Assembly (NCBI RefSeq): GCF_000805335.1
Contig: NZ_KN708638.1
Location: 7,747,256-7,811,255 of the forward strand
Direction: 5' to 3'
DNA: 64,000 nucleotides
Source: Streptomyces sp. CT34
Lineage (GTDB): Bacteria; Actinomycetota; Actinomycetes; Streptomycetales; Streptomycetaceae
Made by a program: the position numbers and the translations under genes. Of the stretch, positions 53,101-64,000 are shown piece by piece. Numbering within the stretch: the first letter of the stretch is position 1; each line of letters starts with the position of its first letter. The notes beneath the pieces were generated by a model, which saw only the letters and a program-made list of their open reading frames with translations, made no database searches and was not told the DNA's origin.

Positions 53101-55736
53101 GCCACACGGGATGCGGCGCCCCCGCCGAGACCGTGCTGCATCGCCCGGTCGTGATCGACCGTCCGCTGCTGCTGCGCGTCGCCGTGGACGTGCCCGGGGG
53201 ACAGGCCACGGTCCACGTCACCCCCGCCGACGCCGAACTCCGCGACGGCGCCGAGGAGATCCACGTCGCCACCGCGACCCTCGCCGCCGCCCCGTCCGCC
53301 CGGCTGCCCGCCATCGTCGCGGTCCCGTCCGCCGACGAGTCCCTGGACGACGCGGCCGCCTGGTACGAGCAGATGCGCGCCGCGGGCTTCGACTACGGCC
53401 CGGCGTTCTCCCGGCTGACCGGATTCCGGCGGGAGACCGCCGACGGGGACGATGTCGTCTACGCCCGGGTGTCCATCGACACCGCCGTCGGAGACCTCCC
53501 CCCGGCCCTGGACGCCGTCCTGCACGGTGCGTGCGCGTCCGGGCTGATCGACCTGGTCGGCGCGGACGGCACCACCGCCCATCTCCCGCACCGCTGGGAG
53601 GACGCCGACCTGCCGGCCTCGCTGCCCGCCGCCTTCTGGGCCGTGCTGCGCCCGGTCGCGGATCCGGACGGACCCGCGGTGGAGGTGCTGCTCGCCGCCG
53701 ACGACGGCACCGTCCTCGGCGGCATCGGGGCCGTACGGTCCCGCCCGGTGCCGACCGCCGCGCTGCGCGGCCGCACCCGCTGCCACGCGGTCGCCTGGGA
53801 AGCGGCGCCCGCCACGCCGTCGGCCGAGCGCGTGGTCGTCGTCGGCGACGCCCGTCTGGCTGCCTCCCTTGAGGAGCACGGTGTCACGGCCGACCTGGTC
53901 GCCGACTGGGACCAACTGGACGCCGACCCCGGCCTGGTGGCGGACGGCACCCCGGTGCTGGTGCCGCTGGCCGCACCGGAGGCCGCCGACCCGGCCGCCG
54001 CCGTGCTCGCCGCCACCGAGAACGGCCTGGAGATCGTCCGGCGCTGGCTCTCGGGCCCCCACCCCGGACGGCTGACCCTGCTGACCACCGAGGCGCTCGC
54101 CGCCGGCGACCCGGCCGGCGCCCGACTCGCCCATGCCGGGATCACCGGCCTGCTGCGCAGCGCCCGCGCCGAGGAACCAGGCCGCTTCCAGCACATCGAC
54201 GTGCCCGGCTCCGGTGCCGACCCCGGGCTGATCGCCGCCGCCCTCGGTAGCGCCGAGCCCGAACTGGCCCTGCGTGCGGGTGAGTTGCTGATGCCCAGGC
54301 TCCGCCCGCTCACTGCCCTGGCCACGCCCGCCGAGTGGGACCCCGACGGGACAGTCCTGATCACCGGGGGCACCGGCAGCCTCGGCTCACTGGTCGCCGA
54401 GCACCTCGTCAGCACCGGCCGGACCCGCCACCTGCTGCTGCTCAGCCGCTCCGGCGAGCGCGCGGCGAACGCCGGCGACCTGGCCGAGCGGCTGCACGCG
54501 GCGGGGGCCCGGGTGCGGATCGTGGCCTGCGACGCCGCCGACCGGGACCAACTGGCCGCCGCCCTCGACGGGATCGACGCCGCGCACCCGCTCACCGCCG
54601 TCGTGCACGCCGCGGGGGTCCTCGACGACGCGCTGCTCGGCGACCTCGACGCCGCCCGGCTGCGCACGGTATTCGCCCCGAAGGTGCCGGCCGCGTTCCA
54701 CCTGCACGACCTCACCGCGCACCTGCCGCTGCGCGCGTTCGTCGTTTTCTCCTCCGCGGCCGGCACCCTCGGCGGCTCCGGACAGGCCAACTACGCGGCC
54801 GCCAACACCGCCCTGGACCGCCTGGTGGCCGAGCGGGCCGCACAAGGACTGCCCGCGGCGTCCGCCGCGTTCGGGCTGTGGGAGCGGGTGAGTGGCATGA
54901 CGGGCGCCATGGATGACGCCGAGCGGCTGCGGGTGCGGCGCGGCGGCCTGGTCTCGCTCACCGACGGCGCCGGGCTGGACGCCTTCGACCAGGTTGTCGA
55001 CGGGTCCGAACCCCTCGTCCTGGCAACGGAGTTCGACCTCGCGGCGCTGCGTGCCCAGGCAGCCGCCGGTCAACTCCCGCCCATGGCACAGACCCTGCTC
55101 CCCGCGTCGTCGGCGACGACCCGCGCCGCCGAGGACGACGCCGCCCGGCTGAGGGCCCGGCTCGCCGAGGCCGATCCCGCCGAGGCGGGCCGCATCGTCA
55201 CCTCGTTCGTGCTGGGCCACCTCGCGGAGGTCCTCGGGCACGCCGACAGTTCGGCGATCCCGTCGACCGGCTCGTTCAAGGAACTGGGCCTGACCTCCAT
55301 CAACGCCGTCGAGCTGCGCAACCGCCTGGCGGCCGGAACCGGCCTGACCCTGCCCGCCGGCCTGGTCTTCGACCACCCCAACCCCAAGGCGCTGGCCGCG
55401 CATCTGGCGGAGCGGATGGCCGGGGCCGGGCAGCGCGGCCGCAGCGATCCGCTGGCACCGGCCCTGGAGGCGGTGCGGGCCCTGGGCGAGCGGCTCGCCC
55501 GGCTCGCCCCGCATGCGGCGGACTCCGCCGACGGCGGCCGGGCCGTCCAGGAGGCGCTGGGGACGCTGGCCGGACAGTGGCGCGACAGTACGGGCCGCAC
55601 AACGGGGACGGCGCCGGTGGACAGCCTCGACGGTGCCACCGACGACGAGATCTTCGGCCTTATCGACAACGAACTCGGAATGGTTACGGACCAGGAATCA
55701 CCGGTCCCTGGTGCGCGGGAGGCAGCAGATGAGTAA
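50133..55736 (+). CDS. type I PKS: module 4 (KS-AT-DH?-KR-ACP)
   Basis: 1867 residues, start ATG overlapping the previous stop. The N-terminal docking helix is LRGYLRKAAEELQQTREELA. KS has DTACSSSL. AT has GHSQGE and YASH, methylmalonyl. The DH region has HRIMDAAVLPG (His968): the Gly of HxxxGxxxxP is Asp972, while the second-motif Asp (LDAVLHG) is kept, so activity is doubtful. KR has GGTGSLG, HAAGVLDD (B-type) and SSAAG...YAAAN. ACP reads LGLTSINAVE, with Thr1721 before Ser1722 in place of the usual Asp. Output is a D-type hydroxyl with a methyl branch if the DH is dead, or a methyl alkene if it works. A helical C-terminal docking region of about 100 residues follows. Confidence 0.92.
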   Translation: MSTTEETLRGYLRKAAEELQQTREELARERERQHEPIAVIGMACRYPGGVRTPAELFRLAEGGVDAMGGFPQDRGWPLDRLHDPDPDHPGTTYTTQGGFLYEAHHFDAEFFGISPREALAMDPQQRLLLEITWEALERAGLEPGALRGSDTGVFTGVMYNDYASRLNPVPTGYEGFVGNGSAASIASGRVAHTFGWHGPVASVDTACSSSLVTAHLAVQALRRGECGLAVAGGVTVMSTPTSFTELARQRGLSPSGRCRAFAEDADGTAWGEGAGVVLLERLGDARAHGHPVLAVIAGSAVNSDGASSTVTAPNGRAQQRLIRAALADAGLDSADIDAVETHGTGTPLGDPIEAQALLATYGAERDSGRPLWIASLKSNIGHTQAAAGVAGLIKTVESMRAGVLPPTLHADRPSTRIDWSAETVRLVHSARSWPAQDGVRRAAVSAFGIGGTNAHVVLEQRDEPPVGLAEARPGTAPLVAEQTADTSLVLPLSARSAEQLGRYAEHVGAALAAPGADPAALAAVYRARSRFAHRAVLLGPAADLTDACTALATGRRADNVLTGVVDETPRTVFVFPGQGSQWRGMAGELLRSSPAFAAAFAECEEALQPHLDWDLREVLTTPGPAEVFERAEVVQPALFAMLVSLARLWQAHGVHPDAVIGHSQGEVAAACVAGALSLPDAALVVCRRSAAVRGLTGAMSLVALGETEVAERLPDTVNVAAVNGPRSVIVSGPDQDVRAFTASLQDDDVWVKSLPAVYASHGPAVAGIRDRLCADLAGITPLTPRIPMYSTLDLRWIRDAELGPEYWYRNLRHTVRFAQGVQQVAGERGSLFVECSPHPVLTMATEDNIADSGAAAHVIGTLQRGDGGPDRFARALAAAFVHGADVDWTPAGEPGAAGVPGAAAVTAPTYPFDRKPYWLHATPTAGAAGPLPDPGHPLLRAAVRRPDGSGTDFYARLDTATVPWLADHRIMDAAVLPGVAVLDALGHAGRHTGCGAPAETVLHRPVVIDRPLLLRVAVDVPGGQATVHVTPADAELRDGAEEIHVATATLAAAPSARLPAIVAVPSADESLDDAAAWYEQMRAAGFDYGPAFSRLTGFRRETADGDDVVYARVSIDTAVGDLPPALDAVLHGACASGLIDLVGADGTTAHLPHRWEDADLPASLPAAFWAVLRPVADPDGPAVEVLLAADDGTVLGGIGAVRSRPVPTAALRGRTRCHAVAWEAAPATPSAERVVVVGDARLAASLEEHGVTADLVADWDQLDADPGLVADGTPVLVPLAAPEAADPAAAVLAATENGLEIVRRWLSGPHPGRLTLLTTEALAAGDPAGARLAHAGITGLLRSARAEEPGRFQHIDVPGSGADPGLIAAALGSAEPELALRAGELLMPRLRPLTALATPAEWDPDGTVLITGGTGSLGSLVAEHLVSTGRTRHLLLLSRSGERAANAGDLAERLHAAGARVRIVACDAADRDQLAAALDGIDAAHPLTAVVHAAGVLDDALLGDLDAARLRTVFAPKVPAAFHLHDLTAHLPLRAFVVFSSAAGTLGGSGQANYAAANTALDRLVAERAAQGLPAASAAFGLWERVSGMTGAMDDAERLRVRRGGLVSLTDGAGLDAFDQVVDGSEPLVLATEFDLAALRAQAAAGQLPPMAQTLLPASSATTRAAEDDAARLRARLAEADPAEAGRIVTSFVLGHLAEVLGHADSSAIPSTGSFKELGLTSINAVELRNRLAAGTGLTLPAGLVFDHPNPKALAAHLAERMAGAGQRGRSDPLAPALEAVRALGERLARLAPHAADSADGGRAVQEALGTLAGQWRDSTGRTTGTAPVDSLDGATDDEIFGLIDNELGMVTDQESPVPGAREAADE

Positions 55737-58700
55737 TGAAGAGCGTCTGAGGCAGTACTTGAAGAAGGTCACCACCGAGCTGCAGCACACCCGTCGACGT
55801 GTCGGGGAACTCGAGAGCGCCCGCTCCGAGCCCGTCGCCGTCGTCGGCATGGCCTGCCGGTTCCCCGGCGGCATAGCGACCCCCGAGGACTACTGGTCGG
55901 CGCTGCGCCGCGGCGCCGACCTCGTCTCCGGCCTGCCCGAGGACCGCGACTGGGATCTGGCCGGACTGCACGACCCGGACCCGGACGCGCTGGGCAAGTC
56001 GCTCACCGACCAGGGCGGATTCCTGACCGACGCGACCTGCTTCGACCCCGAGCCGTTCGGCATCAGCCCGCGGGAGGCGCTGGCCATGGACCCCCAGCAG
56101 CGGCTGATCCTGCAGACCTGCTGGGAGGCCGCCGAACGCGCCGGGATCGACCCCACCGCGCTGCGGGATTCGCCGACGGGCGTCTACATGGGCGTGATGG
56201 GCCAGGACTACCTGCCCCGCGCCGACCGTGCCACCGAGGCGGTCGCCGGATACGCCGTCACGGGCGCGGCCTGCAGCGTGGCCTCCGGACGGGTCTCCTA
56301 CGTCCTCGGCCTTCAGGGGCCGGCCGTGACGGTGGACACCGCGTGCTCCTCCTCGCTGGTCTGCCTGCACCTGGCCATGGCCGCCCTGCGCACCGGCGAA
56401 TGCGACCTCGCCCTGGCCGGCGGCGCCACCGTGATGTCGTCGCCCGCCACGCTGGTCGAGTTCAGCCGGGTCCGCGGCGTCGCCCCCGACGGACGCTCCA
56501 AGGCCTTCTCGGCCCTCGCCGACGGGGCCGGTTTCGGCGAGGGTGCCGCCGTCCTGGCGCTCCAGCGGCTCTCCGACGCGCAGCGAGACGGGCGGCCGGT
56601 GCTCGCGGTGCTGCGTGGCGGTGCCGTCAACTCCGACGGCGCGAGCAACGGCCTGACCGCACCGAACGGCCCCTCCCAGGCCCGCGTCATCACCGCGGCG
56701 CTCGCCGCCGCCGGGGTTCGCGCCGCCGACGTCGACGTGGTGGAGGCGCACGGTACCGGCACTCCCCTGGGCGACCCGATCGAGGCCCGCGCCCTGATCG
56801 ACGTTTACGGGTCCTCCCGGCCCGCGGGGAACGGCCTGCTGATCGGCTCGGTGAAGTCCAATATCGGCCACACCCAGGCCGCCTCGGGTGCTGCCGGCCT
56901 GATGAAGCTCATCCTCGCCCTGCGGCACGAGGAGCTGCCCCGGACCCTGCACGCCGACGAGCCCACCCCGGAGATCGACTGGAAGGACTCCGGGATCCGC
57001 CTGGCAACCGCCAACACCCCCTGGCCCCGCGGCGAACGGGTCCGCCGAGCGGCGGTGTCCTCCTTCGGCGTCAGCGGTACCAACGCCCACCTGATCGTCG
57101 AGGAGGCCCCCGAGCCTCTTGAGCCCCCGGCGGCCGAGTCCTCGGCTCCCGTCGCCGACCAACTGCCCGGCGCGGCCGAGCCGGTGACCGCGCTGGTGCT
57201 GTCCGCCGCGAGCACGGACGCGGTGCGACGCGTGGCCGCCGACGTGACCCGGCTCGCCTCCGACACCGCCGTCGACCCGACGGCCCTCGGCGCGGCCCTC
57301 GCCACGGCCCGGACCGGACTGCCGGAGCGCGCCGTCGTCATCGGCCGGGGCCGCGACGAACTCCTCGCGGGCCTCGCCGCCGTCACCGACGGACTGCCCT
57401 CGCACTCCGTACGGCACAACCGCACGCTCGACACCCGGCAGCCCGTCTTCGTCTTCCCCGGACAGGGCGCCCAGTGGTCCGGCATGGCGGCCGGCATGCT
57501 GGAGCAGAGCGCCGCGTTCCGCGCCGAGTTCACCGCGTGCTCCGAGGCCCTGGAGCCGTTCACCGGCTGGTCGCTGCTGCGGCTGCTGGCCGACGACGAC
57601 CCCTCGGCACTGACCCGCGTCGACGTCGTACAGCCCGCGCTGTGGGCGACCTATGTCGCGCTGGCCGCCGTATGGCGCGCGCATGGTGTGACGCCCGCCG
57701 CGGTGATCGGGCACAGCCAGGGCGAGATCGCCGCCGCCCACGTCGCCGGCGCCCTGACCCGTACCGACGCGGCCCGCGTGGTCGCCCTGCGCAGCCGGGC
57801 GATCCGGGGTCTGTCCGCCCGCGGCGGTATGGCCTCGGTGGCGCTGCCGCTGCCCGCGGCGCGCAGACTGATCGCCGGTCATGGGCCCGCGGTGGAGGTC
57901 GCCGCCGTCAACGGGCCGGCCAACACGGTGCTGACCGGCGACGCGGACGCACTCGACGAGATCGTCCGCCGGGCCGTCGAGAAGCGGGTCCGGGCCAAGC
58001 GCATCGACGTCGACTACGCCTCCCACTGCGCCCACGTCGACGCCCTCCGGGGGGAGATCCTGGAGGTGCTCGCGCCGGTCAGCGCCCGCAGACCCGCGGT
58101 CCCCATGTATTCCACGGTCGATCTGGACTGGGTCCGCGAAGGCACCGTCGACGCCGAGTACTGGTACCGCAACCTGCGCCAGCCCGTCCGCTTCGTGGAG
58201 GGCGTGACCACCCTGATCACCGCAGGGTTCGGGGCGTTCATCGAGGTCAGCCCGCACCCCGTGGCGACGCCCGCGATCACCGAGACCATCGAGGTGGCGG
58301 GTGGGTCCGCCGTCGCCCTCGGCACCCTGCGCAGGGACGAGGGCGGCTACGAGCGGTTCGCCACGGCGCTGGCCGGGGCGTACACCCACGGGGTGCCGGT
58401 CGACTGGACCCCCCTGTGGACCGGCGGACCGCACCCGCGCGTCGCCCTGCCCACCTACCCCTTCGCCCGCACCCGTCACTGGCTCGACGAGTCCGTCCGC
58501 GAGGGGCTGCACGCGGCACCCCGCGCCGAGAACTACCGCATCGCGTGGGAGCCTCGCCCCGACGGCAGGCAGGACGTGACCGCCGCCGGACGCTGGGTGG
58601 TCCTCGTCCCGGCCGACGGAACGGCGCTCGCCGCCCGGCTGGCCGACGCGGTCCGCCGACGCGGCCTGACCGTCGACGAGCTCGTCGTGCCCGAAGACCT

Positions 58701-60477
58701 CACCCGCGAGCAGTTGCGCGCCCTGCTCCGCCAAGGGCCGCCGGCCGAGGCCGACATCATCGTGTCGCTGTTGTCCCGGGACGGGCGCACCGACCCCTCG
58801 ACCCCGCAGGCGCAGCATGGCCTGGCCACCACCGTCCGCGCCGTCCAGGCCCTGGCCGACATCGGCAGCACCGTGCCGCTGTGGCTGCTCACCACGGGAG
58901 CCCAGCACGTCGCCGACGTCCCGGCCACCGCCCCCTTCGCCGCGCAGACCTGGGGCTTCGGCAAGGTCGTCGCCATGGAGCACCCGGAGCTCTGGGGCGG
59001 CATGATCGACCTGCCGGCACCCGACCGGATCGACGACGCCGATCTGGACGCCGCGGTGTCCGCGATCGCGCCGTCCGACGACGAGGACCAGATGGCGATC
59101 CGCGGCGGCCGGGTGCTGGTACGCCGGATCGAGCAGTGGGCACCGACTGCGGGCGGCGACTGGCGGCCGGAAGGGACCGTCCTGGTCACCGGCGGCACCG
59201 GCGCACTCGGTACCCACACCGCCCGATGGCTCGCCGGCCGGGGCGCTGACCGCATCGTGCTGACCGGCCGACGCGGCACCGCCACCCCGGGCATGCCCGA
59301 GCTGGTCGCCGAACTCGGTGACCAGGGCGTCACGGTGGACGTCGTGGCGTGCGACATCGCCGACCGCGACGCCGTGCGGGACCTGCTCGACGGCTACCGC
59401 GCCCAAGGCGCGCCCATCCGCACCGTCCTGCACGGCGCGGGCACCGGCGAGCTGGTCTCGGTGCTCGACGTGGACCTGGACGACTTCGCGGAGATCCTGC
59501 GGGCCAAGGTGCTCGGTGCCCGAAACCTCGTCGCCCTCCTCGACCCCGAGGACGTGCACGCGCTGGTCTTCTACTCGTCCATCGCCGGGGTGTGGGGCAG
59601 CGGGGACCACAGCTCGTACGCCGCAGCCAACGCGTTCCTCGACGCCTACGCCCAGCAGCTCGCCGCCGCGGGCTGGCCGGCCGCCTCGATGGCCTGGGGC
59701 GTGTGGCAGCCCTCCGACGTGGCCGGCAACGGCGGCATGTCCTCGCATGTCGACACCACTGCCCTGCGCCGCCGCGGAGTGAAGACCATGCGCGCCGACT
59801 CCGCCCTCGACCGCATGGGCGCCGCGCTCGCCGCGCACACCCCGCACGCCGTGATCGCCGACATCGACTGGGACCGCTTCCTCGACGTGGTCTCCGGAAC
59901 CGGGCAGCGCCCGCTGTTCGCCCGCCTGGCCAAGGACGACGACCCCGCACAAGACCGTGCCGATACGGGGGACTTCACCAGGGAGCTCGACGGGCTGGCC
60001 GGCCCGGAGCGCCGGCAGCGGCTGCTGGACCTGGTGCGCGCCGTCACCGCCGCCGCCCTCGGCCACACCGACGCCGGCGTCATCGACCCGGACGTCGCGT
60101 TCAAGGACCACGGCATCACCTCGATCACCGCGGTCGAACTCCGCAACCGGCTCGCTCGGCGCACCGGACTGACGCTGCCCGCCTCCCTCGTCTACGACCA
60201 CCCCAGCCCTGCGGCCGTCGCCGCCGTCCTCGATGCCACCCTGAGCGGCCCCGACGACACCCCGGCGACCGATCCGCAGACCCTGCTCGACGCCCTCGAG
60301 CGGCAGCTCGGCACCGCAGCGGGCGCACCGGACGCCGGTACCGGCATCGCGCGCCGGCTCCGGCAACTGCTGCGCCAGATCGAGGCACCCGCGGGGACCG
60401 GGCCGGGCGCGGTGCTCACCGAGGAGTCCTCCGCCCAGGACGTCGTGGACTTCATCGAACAGGAACTCGACATCTGA
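55729..60477 (+). CDS. type I PKS: module 5 (KS-AT-KR-ACP)
   Basis: About 1582 residues from the ATG at 55729, overlapping the previous gene by eight bases; GGGAGG precedes it. Docking helix RLRQYLKKVTTELQHTRRRV. KS DTACSSSL. AT GHSQGE with YASH, methylmalonyl. No DH: the AT is followed directly by the KR structural subdomain. KR has GGTGALG, no LDD, and GVWGSGDHSSYAAAN, carrying both the Trp and His marks of the A2 type, so an L-hydroxyl next to an epimerised methyl is predicted. ACP HGITSITAVE has Thr1464 before Ser1465. The C-terminal docking region ends SSAQDVVDFIEQELDI. Confidence 0.92.
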   Translation: MSNEERLRQYLKKVTTELQHTRRRVGELESARSEPVAVVGMACRFPGGIATPEDYWSALRRGADLVSGLPEDRDWDLAGLHDPDPDALGKSLTDQGGFLTDATCFDPEPFGISPREALAMDPQQRLILQTCWEAAERAGIDPTALRDSPTGVYMGVMGQDYLPRADRATEAVAGYAVTGAACSVASGRVSYVLGLQGPAVTVDTACSSSLVCLHLAMAALRTGECDLALAGGATVMSSPATLVEFSRVRGVAPDGRSKAFSALADGAGFGEGAAVLALQRLSDAQRDGRPVLAVLRGGAVNSDGASNGLTAPNGPSQARVITAALAAAGVRAADVDVVEAHGTGTPLGDPIEARALIDVYGSSRPAGNGLLIGSVKSNIGHTQAASGAAGLMKLILALRHEELPRTLHADEPTPEIDWKDSGIRLATANTPWPRGERVRRAAVSSFGVSGTNAHLIVEEAPEPLEPPAAESSAPVADQLPGAAEPVTALVLSAASTDAVRRVAADVTRLASDTAVDPTALGAALATARTGLPERAVVIGRGRDELLAGLAAVTDGLPSHSVRHNRTLDTRQPVFVFPGQGAQWSGMAAGMLEQSAAFRAEFTACSEALEPFTGWSLLRLLADDDPSALTRVDVVQPALWATYVALAAVWRAHGVTPAAVIGHSQGEIAAAHVAGALTRTDAARVVALRSRAIRGLSARGGMASVALPLPAARRLIAGHGPAVEVAAVNGPANTVLTGDADALDEIVRRAVEKRVRAKRIDVDYASHCAHVDALRGEILEVLAPVSARRPAVPMYSTVDLDWVREGTVDAEYWYRNLRQPVRFVEGVTTLITAGFGAFIEVSPHPVATPAITETIEVAGGSAVALGTLRRDEGGYERFATALAGAYTHGVPVDWTPLWTGGPHPRVALPTYPFARTRHWLDESVREGLHAAPRAENYRIAWEPRPDGRQDVTAAGRWVVLVPADGTALAARLADAVRRRGLTVDELVVPEDLTREQLRALLRQGPPAEADIIVSLLSRDGRTDPSTPQAQHGLATTVRAVQALADIGSTVPLWLLTTGAQHVADVPATAPFAAQTWGFGKVVAMEHPELWGGMIDLPAPDRIDDADLDAAVSAIAPSDDEDQMAIRGGRVLVRRIEQWAPTAGGDWRPEGTVLVTGGTGALGTHTARWLAGRGADRIVLTGRRGTATPGMPELVAELGDQGVTVDVVACDIADRDAVRDLLDGYRAQGAPIRTVLHGAGTGELVSVLDVDLDDFAEILRAKVLGARNLVALLDPEDVHALVFYSSIAGVWGSGDHSSYAAANAFLDAYAQQLAAAGWPAASMAWGVWQPSDVAGNGGMSSHVDTTALRRRGVKTMRADSALDRMGAALAAHTPHAVIADIDWDRFLDVVSGTGQRPLFARLAKDDDPAQDRADTGDFTRELDGLAGPERRQRLLDLVRAVTAAALGHTDAGVIDPDVAFKDHGITSITAVELRNRLARRTGLTLPASLVYDHPSPAAVAAVLDATLSGPDDTPATDPQTLLDALERQLGTAAGAPDAGTGIARRLRQLLRQIEAPAGTGPGAVLTEESSAQDVVDFIEQELDI

Positions 60478-60536
60478 CCGCTCCGCCCGCCCGCTCCGCC
60501 CCGCCGCGCGCACCGCTCTCGCAAGGAGATCCGCAC

Positions 60537-64000
<3,464 letters not shown>

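Overview
The window is high-GC DNA with Streptomyces-type gene content: DUF397 plus XRE/DUF5753 pairs, an ECF41 SigJ-like sigma factor, DUF6233- and DUF4142-type proteins, a GC-rich dispersed hairpin repeat, and giant modular polyketide synthase (PKS) genes with GTG/ATG starts and purine-rich ribosome binding sites. It is most likely a Streptomyces chromosome, read from an accessory region into a biosynthetic gene cluster. The species cannot be told from the sequence.

Region 1 (1-17.3 kb) is a patchwork of small regulatory and metabolic genes: a CGNR zinc-finger regulator divergent from an epoxide hydrolase, an Lrp/AsnC regulator, a DUF885 protein, an ACT-GNAT membrane protein, a VOC protein, an XRE/DUF397 pair facing a four-gene overlapping mini-operon, a SigJ-type sigma factor, a secreted DUF4142 protein, an Asp/Glu-racemase-like protein divergent from a GntR regulator, and a ROK regulator. 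Several broken genes lie among them: a metallo-beta-lactamase-fold remnant, a heavily deleted phoD phosphatase, a mug-type DNA glycosylase broken at a 20-bp tandem duplication, a cut-off DUF6233 protein, and an unidentified remnant. This suggests a decaying, recombining accessory segment. Two strong hairpins at 17.28-17.35 kb separate it from the next region.

Region 2 (17.4-25 kb) is the regulatory and accessory arm of the cluster, transcribed leftward. It holds a MarR regulator with an MFS exporter, a Sfp-type phosphopantetheinyl transferase that overlaps the stop of a large LAL/LuxR activator, and an amidase translationally coupled to a 65-residue GatC/AtzG-like partner.

Region 3 (25.1-64 kb) is transcribed rightward: an O-methyltransferase-like protein, an alpha/beta hydrolase with a Cys nucleophile elbow, a free-standing C-A-PCP NRPS module whose A domain has lost its catalytic residues, and five collinear type I PKS genes. 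The PKS order is KSQ-AT-ACP (loading), then M1 KS-AT(mm)-DH-ER-KR-ACP | M2 KS-AT(mm)-DH-KR-ACP, M3 KS-AT(mal)-DH-KR-ACP | M4 KS-AT(mm)-DH?-KR-ACP | M5 KS-AT(mm)-KR-ACP | M6 KS-AT(mal)-DH... cut by the window end. No terminal thioesterase or oxygenase is in view, so the cluster continues past 64 kb. The predicted product start is a saturated methyl-branched unit followed by a conjugated diene and then methyl/hydroxyl units. I do not recognise a known product.

The most unusual elements are the dead-A NRPS module next to a KSQ loading module whose AT has a non-standard specificity motif, the Cys-type hydrolase, the amidase/small-partner pair, and a 2,645-bp KS-AT block duplicated between modules 1 and 2 with codon usage unlike the rest of the cluster.
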